Shown: one piece after another, positions 24,427-33,783 of the stretch | Position numbering within the stretch: the first letter of the stretch is position 1 | Layout of the letters: every line of letters begins with the position of its first letter | NCBI RefSeq assembly: GCF_038002965.1 | Contig: NZ_JBBOOE010000001.1 | Span: 2,895,001 to 2,959,000 of the forward strand | Source: Robertmurraya sp. FSL R5-0851 | Lineage (GTDB): Bacteria > Bacillota > Bacilli > Bacillales > Cytobacillaceae | DNA length: 64,000 nucleotides | Direction of reading: 5' to 3' | Notes under the pieces: model-generated | What the model was told of the DNA's origin: nothing | Database searches by the model: none | What the model saw: the letters and a program-made list of their open reading frames with translations, nothing else | Program-made: the position numbers and the translations under genes

Positions 24427-26040
24427 CTATTCTCTATGTAACGGAAGAATAATTCGAAAAGTTGTTCCTACACCTTTTTGACTTTCTACTTCAATAGACC
24501 CTCGCATTCTTTCAATGATTTGATAACAAACCATTAGCCCCATACCAGTGCCCTTTTCCTTCAAGGAATAAAAAGCCGTCCCTAATCTTTGAAGTTCATC
24601 CTCACTCATCCCAATGCCTGTATCAAAGATTTCAAAAATACCAAAGTGCCCTTCTTCTCGTACAGACAAACTGAGAGTGCCACCGTCCTTCATCGCTTCT
24701 ATCCCATTTTTCAATATATTAATTAGTACCTGCTTTAACTCACTAACATTTCCTTTAATAAAAACATCGCCTGACACCTTCGTTTGCATCCCAATGCTTT
24801 TTGACATAAGTGCATACGAGTTCATTAAATCCATCACTTTGTGTGCAAGATCCCCGGCATTTACCTTTTCTGAGAACTCCAGGTCTGGCTTCGCTAAAGA
24901 TAAATATTCATTAATAATCTTCTCGGCACGATTCATTTCTTCAAGCATTAGTTTTACGTACATATGCTCTTCTTCACTCAAACCATCTTTTGCTAAAAAG
25001 ATTTGTAAAAATCCTTTTACTACCGTCATTGGATTCCGAATTTCGTGAGCTACAGAAGCAGCTAACTGACCTATCGCATTCATTTTCTCTGCTCGCTGAA
25101 GCTCTTTAAGTAATTTTGTTTCTTTAATGATTGTATCCATTTTCCCAATTGCCACTTCAAAGGTATGTAATTGTTCATCCGATACGGCTTGCTTGCCATT
25201 TAATGGACTTGAAATGGATAATCTATCAAACAATATGGCTAACTGTTGCGTCATAAAGTTAAACCGTTCATATAAGGGGTCAAGATTTGAATTTTTCTTA
25301 CCACTTAGATGTATATTGAAGTTTCCGACGCTTACCTCGTGTAAACCATATAAGATTTCATCAACGGGCTCCATCACATTGTTTAATACATATTTTAATG
25401 TGAAAAACACGATAACAATCGTGACGACAAAAACAACGGTTAAATACAAGATCGTTTCTAACTGCGAATGCTTAATAAATGATGCTTCTGCATCAATGAC
25501 TAATACGCCCACTACTTTTCCTTCTTCATTCTGTATCGGAGCAAACGAAGATAACCACGTACCTAGATCATCTGTATAAACCTTTGTACTAACCACTTTT
25601 TTTTCTTCAATAGCTTCCAAAAGAGCTATGTTATGAATATCAACCGACTTATAAAAAGAAAAAGGCTTCAGTCCCTCGTAACTATTCGATACAACTGTGG
25701 CATATACTTCTTTATCCTCATTTATAGAAGTAGCTACAATACCACTATGAAAATAAGAAGAGTTTCTCTCATTTATTAAATTCACCTGTTGTTGTAGTCT
25801 CTTTGCGGCAGGATCATTGGGATCCTTTGTCATGATCACTTTCTCTACATCCTCAGGAGACACAACGGCTGTCCACAGCGTTGATAGGCCCTCAACACGA
25901 TCTGTTAACTGCTCTATTTCCTTTTTTGTCTGTAGAGCATAACTGAAACTCGAAATCATGAAAATCACAACAAACGTAATAAAAAATGAAAAAAATAAAA
26001 CTTGCCTATATAAAGAAAGTTGCCTGATCCATTTTTTCAT
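24427..26040 (-). CDS. Sporulation-kinase-like sensor histidine kinase
   Basis: A 537-residue membrane kinase. Span 1 at about 15-33, an extracytoplasmic sensor of about 160 residues, span 2 at about 195-217 (TILYLTVVFVVTIVIVFFTL), a HAMP-like linker, then HisKA with VAHEIRNPMTVVKGF (phosphorylated His near 333) and a HATPase domain with ILKNGIEAM (N box), DTGIGM and GTGMGLMVCY. The NPMTVVKGFLQ wording resembles the KinA-E phosphorelay kinases. No response regulator is encoded nearby (orphan), which also fits that group. The ligand is unknown. Confidence 0.85.
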   Translation of the reverse strand: MKKWIRQLSLYRQVLFFSFFITFVVIFMISSFSYALQTKKEIEQLTDRVEGLSTLWTAVVSPEDVEKVIMTKDPNDPAAKRLQQQVNLINERNSSYFHSGIVATSINEDKEVYATVVSNSYEGLKPFSFYKSVDIHNIALLEAIEEKKVVSTKVYTDDLGTWLSSFAPIQNEEGKVVGVLVIDAEASFIKHSQLETILYLTVVFVVTIVIVFFTLKYVLNNVMEPVDEILYGLHEVSVGNFNIHLSGKKNSNLDPLYERFNFMTQQLAILFDRLSISSPLNGKQAVSDEQLHTFEVAIGKMDTIIKETKLLKELQRAEKMNAIGQLAASVAHEIRNPMTVVKGFLQIFLAKDGLSEEEHMYVKLMLEEMNRAEKIINEYLSLAKPDLEFSEKVNAGDLAHKVMDLMNSYALMSKSIGMQTKVSGDVFIKGNVSELKQVLINILKNGIEAMKDGGTLSLSVREEGHFGIFEIFDTGIGMSEDELQRLGTAFYSLKEKGTGMGLMVCYQIIERMRGSIEVESQKGVGTTFRIILPLHRE

Positions 26041-26162
26041 GCATACACCGTTCCCTTTTTAATGGGTCTCACTCCCTTTTTATTCGACATCACTACCCAA
26101 AATCCTTGTCTTTCCTCCATATTTTTATAAATTCTTTAAACAGTGTTTGAAGTTTGTCGAGC

Positions 26163-26191
26163 AAAAAAAACCTGAACAGGTGTTGTTCAGG
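26163..26191 (-). terminator. Intrinsic terminator after degV
   Basis: An 8-bp stem (CCTGAACA 26171-26178 with 26184-26191), 5-base loop and a run of eight T on the minus strand. Confidence 0.9.
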
Positions 26192-26195
26192 CAAT

Positions 26196-27038
26196 TTACT
26201 CAAAATAGTACATAAAACCAATGGCACCTGGCCCAGTATGTGTACTAACGATAGGAGTGGTATATTCAATATCTGTTAAATCAAAACCAGCTATATTTTT
26301 TAAGGCAGAGATTAGCTTTTGATTTAACTCTGGAGCCTCTGCATGAACGAGCCCCACACCTTTGATCTGATGACCAGCTGTGTCTTCCGCGAATTGTTTT
26401 GCAAGGTAGTTAGCTACTTGACTATAGCTTCGAGCTTTCGAAACAGGTGTATATACTCCACCTTCTAGAGAGGCAATTGGTTTGATATTCAAAAGTGAAC
26501 CAATCATTGCCTTTCCTTTGCCAATTCTGCCACCCTTCACGAGATTTTCAAGAGTATCTACCACGACAAACAATCTTGTATTTGATCGAATTTGATCAAG
26601 TCTAGTTAATATCTCATCCATACTTCTTCCTTCTTTGGCCATTAGAGAAGCTTCTATCACTTGAAATGAAAGGGCTTTCGATATAAAACGAGAATCAACT
26701 ACCTTTACATTTGCCTTTGACATAGATGCTGCCGTCTCGGCTGACTGAACTGTACCACTCATTCCTCCAGTCATATGTATTGAAAGAACATCATACCCTT
26801 CCGAACCTAATCGATCATACAGTTCAGCAAATACACCAACAGATGGTTGTGAACTTTTAGGTAGCTCCTCAGCTGCCTTCATCTTATTCAAAAAATCCTT
26901 TGGGGTTAAATCAACCCGATCAAGGTACGTCTCTCCTCCAATTTGAATAGATAATGGAACAACCTCAATATCATACTTCCTTACTAATTCATCGGATATG
27001 TCTACCGTTGAATCAGTCACTATTTTAATTTTATTCAA
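26196..27038 (-). CDS. DegV-family fatty-acid-binding protein
   Basis: A 280-residue DegV protein starting NKIKIVTDSTVDIS, with KSSQPSVGVF and MTGGMSGTVQSA around the lipid-head-binding Ser/Thr site and STHTGPGAIGFMYY at the end. FakB proteins of this family present fatty acids to the kinase FakA. TTG 27038 is used because the family begins here; its AAGGA site is closer than usual. A second DegV gene lies at 39993-40838. Confidence 0.85.
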   Translation of the reverse strand: MNKIKIVTDSTVDISDELVRKYDIEVVPLSIQIGGETYLDRVDLTPKDFLNKMKAAEELPKSSQPSVGVFAELYDRLGSEGYDVLSIHMTGGMSGTVQSAETAASMSKANVKVVDSRFISKALSFQVIEASLMAKEGRSMDEILTRLDQIRSNTRLFVVVDTLENLVKGGRIGKGKAMIGSLLNIKPIASLEGGVYTPVSKARSYSQVANYLAKQFAEDTAGHQIKGVGLVHAEAPELNQKLISALKNIAGFDLTDIEYTTPIVSTHTGPGAIGFMYYFE

Positions 27039-27101
27039 ATTCCTTCACATCCTAATGCTAAAATCTCACTACCTATTATACAGAATTCTAGCTTAATGTC
27101 G

Positions 27102-27137
27102 AAAAAAGAAAGAGTATCGGCATGTACCGATACTCTT
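27102..27137 (-). terminator. Intrinsic terminator after ypmP
   Basis: An 11-bp perfect stem (27110-27120 with 27127-27137) followed by TTTCTTTTTTC on the minus strand. Confidence 0.9.
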
Positions 27138-27178
27138 CATGTAAAGACAATCCTGTCAAAATAAAACAAACACATCAA

Positions 27179-27430
27179 TTACGCGTTATTCTTTAGCTCT
27201 GGCACTTGGAATACATCCTGGTACACTGGCCACTTCAACGCTTTTTTCAAATAGTCTCTAAAAGAATAGCATTTCTTCGGCTGTTTGTCCCGGTATAGAG
27301 ACGTAATAAATGATTGCAAACGGACTTGGATTAAAAAATAATAAGGGCTATCTTCCTCCAATACTGGAATTTCCATGACTTTTACCTTCTGTCCAACAAC
27401 ATTTCTGAACTCTAGGCTTTTGAATAGCAA
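27179..27430 (-). CDS. ypmP: DUF2535 protein (YpmP)
   Basis: An 83-residue protein, the same length as B. subtilis YpmP when the TTG at 27430 is used (AGAGG 9 bases upstream). Family signatures: FKSLEFRN at the start, VKVMEIPVLEED, and YSFRDYLKKALKWP. Longer frames upstream to 27472 lack a ribosome site. Soluble, no known function. In B. subtilis it neighbours ilvA, as here. Confidence 0.85.
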   Translation of the reverse strand: MLFKSLEFRNVVGQKVKVMEIPVLEEDSPYYFLIQVRLQSFITSLYRDKQPKKCYSFRDYLKKALKWPVYQDVFQVPELKNNA

Positions 27431-27531
27431 AATATCAATCCTCTTTTTCACCCGTTTGTATATATTATACAATATTTATTTGTCGAAGTGTGTCTGAATA
27501 TACACTAGTTGTGAAAAAATTTAAATTTTTT

Positions 27532-27858
27532 TCAATATGAAAAGTAGTGCTGTGTCAGCCAATAAATATGCGTCAAACAAACTGGAGTATATATGATAGA
27601 GGCTAGAATAATAAGGGACGATATGAATCTTTTTTTTCGTATCATACTCCCCCAAATAACTCCCATACATATGAGAAGTATGGATAAGGAAATTTTTAAC
27701 GTTATAAACAAGAGTGGATGAATGTGATAAATCTCATTCATGTAGGGGTTCATTTCCCTTATCTTATTGAGTGATAATCCATGTGCAGTAGCAAAAGCGT
27801 CAAATACGTTAAGAAGAGCGAGATAAATAAATAAAAAACCAATTAATTTCCGATTCAT
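27532..27858 (-). CDS. DUF5658 integral membrane protein
   Basis: A 108-residue protein with three predicted spans: about 4-22 (KLIGFLFIYLALLNVFDAF), 50-70 (LLFITLKISLSILLICMGVIW) and 78-100. The NVFDA and EMNPYM motifs are the family signature as I recall. ATG 27858 follows GAGGG; the upstream in-frame start has none. Function unknown. Confidence 0.75.
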   Translation of the reverse strand: MNRKLIGFLFIYLALLNVFDAFATAHGLSLNKIREMNPYMNEIYHIHPLLFITLKISLSILLICMGVIWGSMIRKKRFISSLIILASIIYTPVCLTHIYWLTQHYFSY

Positions 27859-27944
27859 ACTAACCCTCATTTATATTTTCACTTACCGTTCTTAATTAAG
27901 AACAATTAAGATTATTATAATACAAAAGATGGTCTATGAATAAC

Positions 27945-27972
27945 AAAAAACTCACTATTAAAAAGTGAGTTT
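27945..27972 (-). terminator. Intrinsic terminator after tatC
   Basis: A 9-bp stem (27948-27956 with 27964-27972) ending in TTTTTTG on the minus strand. Confidence 0.85.
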
Positions 27973-27978
27973 GATCTT

Positions 27979-28734
27979 CTATCCTAAGTCTATTCTTTCA
28001 TCCTCATCTAAACCCCACTCTTTCGCTTTTTTCAACTTTCTTTTATAAACAATTTTCGAAAGATTGATACTGATCTCGTATAAAAATAGAAGTGGAATGG
28101 TCACTAAAATATCACTCATAAAATCCGGGGGTGAGATGATTACAGAAATTACAACCAGGACAAAATATGCATATTTCCGTATTTTTTGAAGTACATACGG
28201 ATTTACAATACCTAAAGATGTTAAAAACATTACGACAACAGGTAGTTCAAACAAAAATCCAAATGGAAGCGACATATTCATGATAAAACGAAAGTACTTG
28301 TCCGCTGTAAAGTTAGCAACAAGTATATCGCCACTTAAATCGATCAAAAAACCCATAACGGTCGGAAAAATCACAAAATATCCAAAGCATAAGCCGACAA
28401 TAAATAAGATGAACAAAGCAGGGATATAACTCAAAGTAATTTTTCTTTCGATAGGTTTTAATGCTGGTCTGACAAACAACCAAATCTGCAACGCAAGAAC
28501 AGGAATGGTACCTGCAATCGCAATTAAACCTGCTAACATGAAATAAACCCACACGATATCACTTGGTCCTAACGCAATCAACTTAACTTCTAAGTCTCGA
28601 ACAAACCATTGATAGATCTCCTCAACGTAAATAAAACCAACTATAAAGAAGCCAAAAAAAGCTACAATAGAGACAATAAGTCTTTTTCTTAATTCGTCTA
28701 GATGATCAACAAGCTGTAATTCTTTATCCTCCAT
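27979..28734 (-). CDS. tatC: Twin-arginine translocase subunit TatC
   Basis: A 251-residue protein with six membrane spans and the TatC signatures DHLDELRKRLI at the N terminus (signal-peptide-binding Glu region), FELPVVVMFL and SPPDFMSDILVTIPL. It binds twin-arginine signal peptides and with TatA exports folded proteins. ATG 28734 follows AGGGG. It is downstream of tatA, separated by a hairpin. Confidence 0.95.
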   Translation of the reverse strand: MEDKELQLVDHLDELRKRLIVSIVAFFGFFIVGFIYVEEIYQWFVRDLEVKLIALGPSDIVWVYFMLAGLIAIAGTIPVLALQIWLFVRPALKPIERKITLSYIPALFILFIVGLCFGYFVIFPTVMGFLIDLSGDILVANFTADKYFRFIMNMSLPFGFLFELPVVVMFLTSLGIVNPYVLQKIRKYAYFVLVVISVIISPPDFMSDILVTIPLLFLYEISINLSKIVYKRKLKKAKEWGLDEDERIDLG

Positions 28735-28768
28735 GTAAGTCCCCTACCATAAACAAAATGTAATCGAG

Positions 28769-28795
28769 AAAAAAAGTGTAAGAAATATCTTACAC
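28769..28795 (-). terminator. Leaky terminator between tatA and tatC
   Basis: A 7-bp stem (GTGTAAG 28776-28782 with 28789-28795) followed by seven T on the minus strand, directly after the tatA stop. Partial termination here would give more TatA than TatC. Confidence 0.75.
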
Positions 28796-28796
28796 C

Positions 28797-28994
28797 TTAT
28801 TTCGTAGCATTCTTCTTTTTATCCTCATCGAGCTCTTCCATTACATCACTTGTTAGCTCGCGGGTAGATTTTTTAAATTCACGAAGAGTTTGACCAAATG
28901 CACGACCAATCTCAGGGAGCTTTTTAGGTCCGAAAATAATTAAAGCAAGTACAAGGATAAGGATCAATCCAGGAACTCCGATGTTTGAAAACAC
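28797..28994 (-). CDS. tatA: Twin-arginine translocase subunit TatA
   Basis: A 65-residue TatA: short N-terminal span ([15 protein letters not shown]), the [14 protein letters not shown] hinge and amphipathic helix, then a charged tail ([10 protein letters not shown]). Single TatA-type proteins also serve as TatB in Gram-positive bacteria. GTG 28994 has AAAGGGGATG seven bases upstream. Confidence 0.95.
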   Translation of the reverse strand: MFSNIGVPGLILILVLALIIFGPKKLPEIGRAFGQTLREFKKSTRELTSDVMEELDEDKKKNATK

Positions 28995-29137
28995 TGTAGA
29001 ACATCCCCTTTGGTTAATTAGAATAACTAATCTACTATCATTATAGTACTTTTTATAACGGAATGAGTCAAAATGAGCACATTGTCATAAGAAATTCATA
29101 AATTAAATAGATGTCATTTTTCTCTTATCATTATACA

Positions 29138-30406
29138 TTAAATGAGCAAATTAAATAAGTTACTATCTTTATTTACTTCTGTAAAAGCAAAACCTTTTTT
29201 GTTTAATCTTTCAATTAATCCTTTGTAGTCTTCCTTTTTCTGTATTTCGATCCCTACTAATGCTGGTCCATTTTCTTTATTATTTTTCTTAGTATATTCA
29301 AATTGTGTAATATCATCCGTTGGTGACAATACTTCATCTAAAAACTCACGAAGTGCACCCGCACGTTGTGGGAAGTTAACAATGAAATAATAAAGCAACC
29401 CCTCATACAACAATGAACGCTCTTTAATTTCCTGCATACGACCGATATCGTTATTTCCACCACTTATAATAACGACAATATTTTTCCCTTTAATTTCATC
29501 CTTATAAAGATCAAGAGCCGCAATTGGTAAAGCACCGGCAGGCTCAGCAACAATGGCATGCTCATTGTATAATTCTAAAATACTAGTGCAAACTTTCCCT
29601 TCTGGAACCAATAGGATGTCATCCAACAGCTCGTAGCAAGTGTCAAATGTTTTACTACCCACACTTTTCACAGCAGCTCCGTCAACGAACTTATCAATGT
29701 CATCTAGAGGAGTCACAATTTGGTTATGGAAAGAAGTCTTCATAGCTGGGGCCCCATAAGGCTCCACACCAATTAGCTTGGTTTGGGGAGAGACGCTTTT
29801 CACATACGTGCTCACACCAGCCATAAGTCCTCCACCACCAATACTGGCAAACACAAAATCTACGGTTTCTTCACAATCCTGCAGTATTTCTACAGCTACC
29901 GTTCCTTGACCTGCGATTACAAGCTCGTCATCAAATGGATGAATGAAGGTCCTTCCTTCTTTTTCTGCACACTCAACTGCTTTAGCATAAGAATCATCGA
30001 ACGTATCCCCAACAAGAATAATATCAATAAATCCTCTACCAAATAACTCTACTTGCCCAACTTTTTGCTTAGGTGTTGTCGTTGGCATATAAATTTTCCC
30101 TTGTACACCAAGATGACGACACGCATATGCTACACCTTGAGCATGATTCCCTGCACTTGCACAAACAACCCCATTAGAAAGATTGTCCTTACCAAGCGCT
30201 TTCATCTTATAAAAAGCACCTCTTAATTTAAAAGAGCGAACGTGCTGCAAATCTTCCCTTTTTAAATACACATTACAATCATATTTTTCTGATAAACGCT
30301 CGTTTTTCTGTAACGGTGTATGGGCAACGATGTCTTTGAGTTGGTGGTGCGCTATTAAAATATCTTCAACCTGCACCCATCTTTTTTTCATCACTTTCTG
30401 TTCCAT
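29138..30406 (-). CDS. ilvA: Threonine ammonia-lyase (biosynthetic)
   Basis: A 422-residue PLP enzyme converting threonine to 2-oxobutyrate, first step of isoleucine synthesis. KREDLQHVRSFKLRGA contains the PLP Lys, ASAGNHAQGVAY the substrate loop, SIGGGGLMAG the phosphate-binding glycines. The last 90 residues form a single ACT-like regulatory domain, as in the short Bacillus enzyme. ATG 30406 gives the B. subtilis length and has GGAGG six bases upstream. Confidence 0.95.
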   Translation of the reverse strand: MEQKVMKKRWVQVEDILIAHHQLKDIVAHTPLQKNERLSEKYDCNVYLKREDLQHVRSFKLRGAFYKMKALGKDNLSNGVVCASAGNHAQGVAYACRHLGVQGKIYMPTTTPKQKVGQVELFGRGFIDIILVGDTFDDSYAKAVECAEKEGRTFIHPFDDELVIAGQGTVAVEILQDCEETVDFVFASIGGGGLMAGVSTYVKSVSPQTKLIGVEPYGAPAMKTSFHNQIVTPLDDIDKFVDGAAVKSVGSKTFDTCYELLDDILLVPEGKVCTSILELYNEHAIVAEPAGALPIAALDLYKDEIKGKNIVVIISGGNNDIGRMQEIKERSLLYEGLLYYFIVNFPQRAGALREFLDEVLSPTDDITQFEYTKKNNKENGPALVGIEIQKKEDYKGLIERLNKKGFAFTEVNKDSNLFNLLI

Positions 30407-30545
30407 ATCCATCCTCCATTTTCCCGTTATAATCAGTACATTATACCACTCTCACCCACCATTTCAAGCGTATTATCAAAAAATTTTGTATTTTTCAATT
30501 TATAGAACTGGGTATTCTTCGCTCAGGATTTTCTCAGAAAAAGAA

Positions 30546-30573
30546 AAAGGCTAGACTCAATAAGCCTAGCTTG
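30546..30573 (-). terminator. Terminator after plsC
   Basis: A bulged stem (AGGCTAG and CTAGCTT arms) followed by TTTTTCTTTTTC on the minus strand, abutting the plsC stop. Confidence 0.65.
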
Positions 30574-31305
30574 TCATGATGCGATTTTTTCATCCTTTAG
30601 AGAATGAACAATTACCTCTCGAACATAATTTGAAACTTCCTTCATATCCTTTTGATCGAAAATTGAAGAAGGAATACAAGGTAATATCTTCACCTGGATG
30701 GAAGCTGGTTTCACTAATCGTCCATTTTTTTCAAATACATCAGATGTACCAGAAATACTAATTGGCACAATCGGTACCATCGCATCCTTTGCCAGTCGGA
30801 ATCCACCAGATTTAAACTCCCCGACCGGTCCACCTTTACTTCTCGTTCCTTCAGGGAAAATAGCAATCGAGTGACCCTCTTTTAATAACTTAACCGCTTC
30901 CCGTATCGACTGAACAGATTTCCTACGATCGCTTCGATCAATAAACACGCAATTCATGATTTCCATCCAAGTGGAAAGGATTGGAACTTTTTTCACTTCT
31001 ACTTTGGATATAAACCCAAACGGCTTTTCAATACTAGCTAGCAATGTAGGAATATCAAAGTCTCCTTCATGATTGCTAATCATGACAACCGCACCTTCAG
31101 GAAGATTCTCCATCCCCTCTACCTTCACCTTAGATCCAGTCAGTTTCATAATTGTTTTTGACCATTTGTTTGGAATCGCATGAATTAGCTGATCTCTCTC
31201 TGAAACCGATAAACGTTTGTCTAATTTTTTCATTCTTTTCAATTTAGGTATGCTATAAACCAAATAACCACTCATGTACAAAAAAACTGCCATTAACCTG
31301 ATCAT
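30574..31305 (-). CDS. plsC: 1-acyl-sn-glycerol-3-phosphate acyltransferase
   Basis: A 243-residue membrane-bound acyltransferase making phosphatidic acid. N-terminal hydrophobic span (MIRLMAVFLYMSGYLVY), then ISNHEGDFD (HX4D catalytic motif), FIDRSDR and IFPEGTRSKG, the standard blocks. ATG 31305 has GGAGG nine bases upstream. Confidence 0.9.
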   Translation of the reverse strand: MIRLMAVFLYMSGYLVYSIPKLKRMKKLDKRLSVSERDQLIHAIPNKWSKTIMKLTGSKVKVEGMENLPEGAVVMISNHEGDFDIPTLLASIEKPFGFISKVEVKKVPILSTWMEIMNCVFIDRSDRRKSVQSIREAVKLLKEGHSIAIFPEGTRSKGGPVGEFKSGGFRLAKDAMVPIVPISISGTSDVFEKNGRLVKPASIQVKILPCIPSSIFDQKDMKEVSNYVREVIVHSLKDEKIAS

Positions 31306-31366
31306 CTTGTTCACCCTCCATTATGTAACCACACTAATTATACTTGATTGTATTCTTTTTAAACAT

Positions 31367-31396
31367 AAAAAATAAGCAGTGATTATTCACTGCTTA
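31367..31396 (-). terminator. Intrinsic terminator of thyA-dfrA
   Basis: A 10-bp stem (31373-31382 with 31387-31396), 4-base loop and TTTTTT on the minus strand; the dfrA stop lies within the stem. Confidence 0.9.
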
Positions 31397-31866
31397 CGTT
31401 GGTACACAAGAAATTCATAGTCGTAAGGATTTTTTTCGTCTTTCACACCTGGAATGGATTCGATAAGCTCCCAGTCGGATAAATTGTATTCCGGGAAAAA
31501 CGTATCTGCCTCGAACTCTTCACGAATTTCCGTGACATAAAGGCGATCTGCGAAAGGAAGAATCTCTTTAAAAATTTCAGCTCCACCAATTACAAATAGC
31601 TCCTCGTCGTTACGCTTTAATAAACCTTTTACATCATGAATAACTGTACAGCCTTCAATAGTTATTCCTTGACTACGTGTAATAACGATATTTTCTCGAC
31701 CAGGTAGTGGCCGTCCAATGGAATCATATGTTTTTCTGCCCATCGCAATGGGCTTTCCCATTGTTACTCTTTTAAAATACTTCAAATCCTCAGGAAGATG
31801 CCAAGGAAGTTGATTGTTACGACCTATTGCCCGCTTCTCATCCATTGCCCAAAGAAGGGAAATCAT
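31387..31866 (-). CDS. dfrA: Dihydrofolate reductase
   Basis: A 159-residue [26 protein letters not shown] (substrate and cofactor loop), [16 protein letters not shown] and IGGAEIF motifs. Reduces dihydrofolate to tetrahydrofolate, regenerating the cofactor oxidised by thymidylate synthase. Its ATG overlaps the thyA stop by four bases, so both are coupled. Confidence 0.95.
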   Translation of the reverse strand: MISLLWAMDEKRAIGRNNQLPWHLPEDLKYFKRVTMGKPIAMGRKTYDSIGRPLPGRENIVITRSQGITIEGCTVIHDVKGLLKRNDEELFVIGGAEIFKEILPFADRLYVTEIREEFEADTFFPEYNLSDWELIESIPGVKDEKNPYDYEFLVYQRKQ

Positions 31867-32657
31867 ACACTTACAGCCCCTTTAATATGAGGATGTGCCT
31901 CGTAGTTAACTAACTCAAAATCATCAAAGGTAAAGCCAAACAAGTCTCTTTTCTCTGGGTTTATTTTTAATGTAGGTAATGGATGTGGCTGTCTAGTAAG
32001 CTGTAATTCCACTTGCTCTACATGATTTAAGTAAATATGCGCATCCCCAAACGTATGAATAAATTCACCAGGTTCAAGGTCACATACCTGCGCAACCATC
32101 AATGTTAATAGCGCATAAGATGCTATATTAAATGGTACACCTAAAAACACATCAGCCGAACGTTGATATAACTGACAGCTTAGCTTTCCATCAGCCACAT
32201 GAAATTGAAACAGACAGTGACAAGGTGGCAATGCCATTTTATCAATATCTCCAACATTCCATGCATTTACAATTAAACGCCTGGAATCAGGGTTTGTTTT
32301 AATTTGATTAACCAGGTCAGAAATTTGATCCACTGTTTCTCCTGTCGAAGTTGTCCATGATCTCCACTGATGGCCATACACAGGACCCAAATTCCCATTT
32401 TCATCTGCCCATTCATTCCAAATCCGAACACCATTTTCTTGAAGATACTTTATATTTGTATCGCCTTGAAGGAACCAAAGCAATTCATGAATGATTGATT
32501 TCAAATGTAACTTTTTGGTTGTAATAAGAGGAAATCCTTCTTGTAAATCAAAACGCATTTGATAACCAAATGTACTAATGGTCCCCGTTCCTGTACGATC
32601 TTGTTTTTTTACTCCATTTTCTAACACATGCTTACATAGCTCTAAATATTGTTTCAT
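31863..32657 (-). CDS. thyA: Thymidylate synthase
   Basis: A 264-residue ThyA with ATG 32657 (GGTGG upstream), the same length as the E. coli enzyme; the track-length extension of six residues lacks conservation. Catalytic Cys146 in PPCHCLF, RTGTGT near the start and [16 protein letters not shown] are diagnostic. Methylates dUMP using methylene-tetrahydrofolate. Operon with dfrA. Confidence 0.95.
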   Translation of the reverse strand: MKQYLELCKHVLENGVKKQDRTGTGTISTFGYQMRFDLQEGFPLITTKKLHLKSIIHELLWFLQGDTNIKYLQENGVRIWNEWADENGNLGPVYGHQWRSWTTSTGETVDQISDLVNQIKTNPDSRRLIVNAWNVGDIDKMALPPCHCLFQFHVADGKLSCQLYQRSADVFLGVPFNIASYALLTLMVAQVCDLEPGEFIHTFGDAHIYLNHVEQVELQLTRQPHPLPTLKINPEKRDLFGFTFDDFELVNYEAHPHIKGAVSV

Positions 32658-32707
32658 TCTTCCACCTACTGTCACAAATTTTACGAAATACTAGTCTTTT
32701 ACAAGGG

Positions 32708-32713
32708 TATAAT
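32708..32713 (+). promoter_or_regulatory. Possible -10 box before the NERD gene
   Basis: TATAAT within GGGTATAATG, about 40 bases before the mini-ORF. No good -35 box is seen at the right distance. Confidence 0.4.
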
Positions 32714-32748
32714 GTTTTGGAGGCTAGGTCAATTAGGAGGTGAAAATT

Positions 32749-32781
32749 TTGGAGTTATTTGAGTTTTGGTACAAGCGATAG
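32749..32781 (+). CDS. Ten-codon mini-ORF with ideal ribosome site
   Basis: TTG 32749 to TAG 32781 encodes a ten-residue peptide (MELFEFWYKR). It is preceded by AGGAGGTGA at 32735-32743, one of the strongest ribosome sites in the window, and lies 45 bases before the NERD gene. It could be a leader peptide or a remnant of a gene start; no terminator structure is obvious after it. Confidence 0.35.
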   Translation: MELFEFWYKR

Positions 32782-32826
32782 TCGTTGCTATTCATATTTA
32801 TTGTTTTTAAGAGAGGATGTCTAATT

Positions 32827-33741
32827 TTGATTGTAAAAGAGCGCGGAATTTCTATGGAGTTGCAGGTGTTTAGATGTTTGAAAAATCGAATGGTGTTCAC
32901 TGAAAAAGAAAAAACGTACTATATCAATTTAGAAAAAGGATATTCAGGAGAACTAAAATTTGATGAGTTGACTAAAAATTTAGTGGATGATTGTTTAATA
33001 ATAAAGGATCTCACACTAGAGATAACTAATAATATTTTCCAAATTGATAGCTTGCTTATTTTTAAGGATATGTTATGTGTCTTTGAAGTCAAAAACTATG
33101 AAGATAATTTTTATTTTCAATCAAACAAGTGGTATACATTGCCTAGTCGGAAAGAGATTAATAACCCTATTCTCCAACTTGATAGAAGTGAGACTTTGCT
33201 CCGTAAATACTTTCAGGCCCACCGCTTTTCTATCCCCATTGAATCTAAAATTGTATTTGTAAATCCCACCTTCACCCTTTACCAAGCACCTATCGATTTA
33301 CCTGTTGTCTTCCCTACGCAACTTCAACATCTTCAAAGTACACTCAAATCTAAAAGAGGAACACTTACAACCCAACATACCAAACTAGCGAAACAATTGT
33401 ACGATGATCATATGGTTACTACTCCATTCCTGAGAGTACCTAGGTATAATTATGAATCCTTGAGGAAAGGGTTAGAGTGTAGGGGGTGTGGTGAGTTTTA
33501 TAAGCAATGGGGGGAGGTTCTATTACATTGTAAAAATTGCGGTGATTTTGAATCGGTGGAAGCTGCTTTTGTTCGCACTGTAAAAGAGTTTAAAATACTC
33601 TTTGCTGAGAGGAAGATAACAACAAATGAAATTTATGATTGGTGCAGAATTATTCCATCAATAAGGTTGGTACGTTTATTATTAAATCGATATTTGAACG
33701 CTAGGGGAAATGGGAGGTCAACATATTATGAATTCCCATAA
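32827..33741 (+). CDS. NERD-domain protein
   Basis: A 304-residue protein. TTG 32827 is used because the family begins IVKER and AGAGGA lies upstream. The nuclease-related domain (about 25-150) has IDSLLIF and VFEVKNYEDN, the D...ExK pattern of restriction-like nucleases. A four-Cys zinc ribbon (CRGCGEFYKQW, then CKNCGD) and a helical C-terminal part follow. DNA processing is suspected for the family but no activity is proven. Array C follows. Confidence 0.8.
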   Translation: MIVKERGISMELQVFRCLKNRMVFTEKEKTYYINLEKGYSGELKFDELTKNLVDDCLIIKDLTLEITNNIFQIDSLLIFKDMLCVFEVKNYEDNFYFQSNKWYTLPSRKEINNPILQLDRSETLLRKYFQAHRFSIPIESKIVFVNPTFTLYQAPIDLPVVFPTQLQHLQSTLKSKRGTLTTQHTKLAKQLYDDHMVTTPFLRVPRYNYESLRKGLECRGCGEFYKQWGEVLLHCKNCGDFESVEAAFVRTVKEFKILFAERKITTNEIYDWCRIIPSIRLVRLLLNRYLNARGNGRSTYYEFP

Positions 33742-33783
33742 AAATAGAAATACAAGTATCCTAAAGTTGGTTTTCGTTCATTA

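Noticed and set aside
30407..30545. T-box or riboswitch before ilvA
   Set aside because: The 139-base gap has neither a T-box sequence nor an antiterminator and terminator pair; only weak A/T-rich promoter-like DNA is seen.
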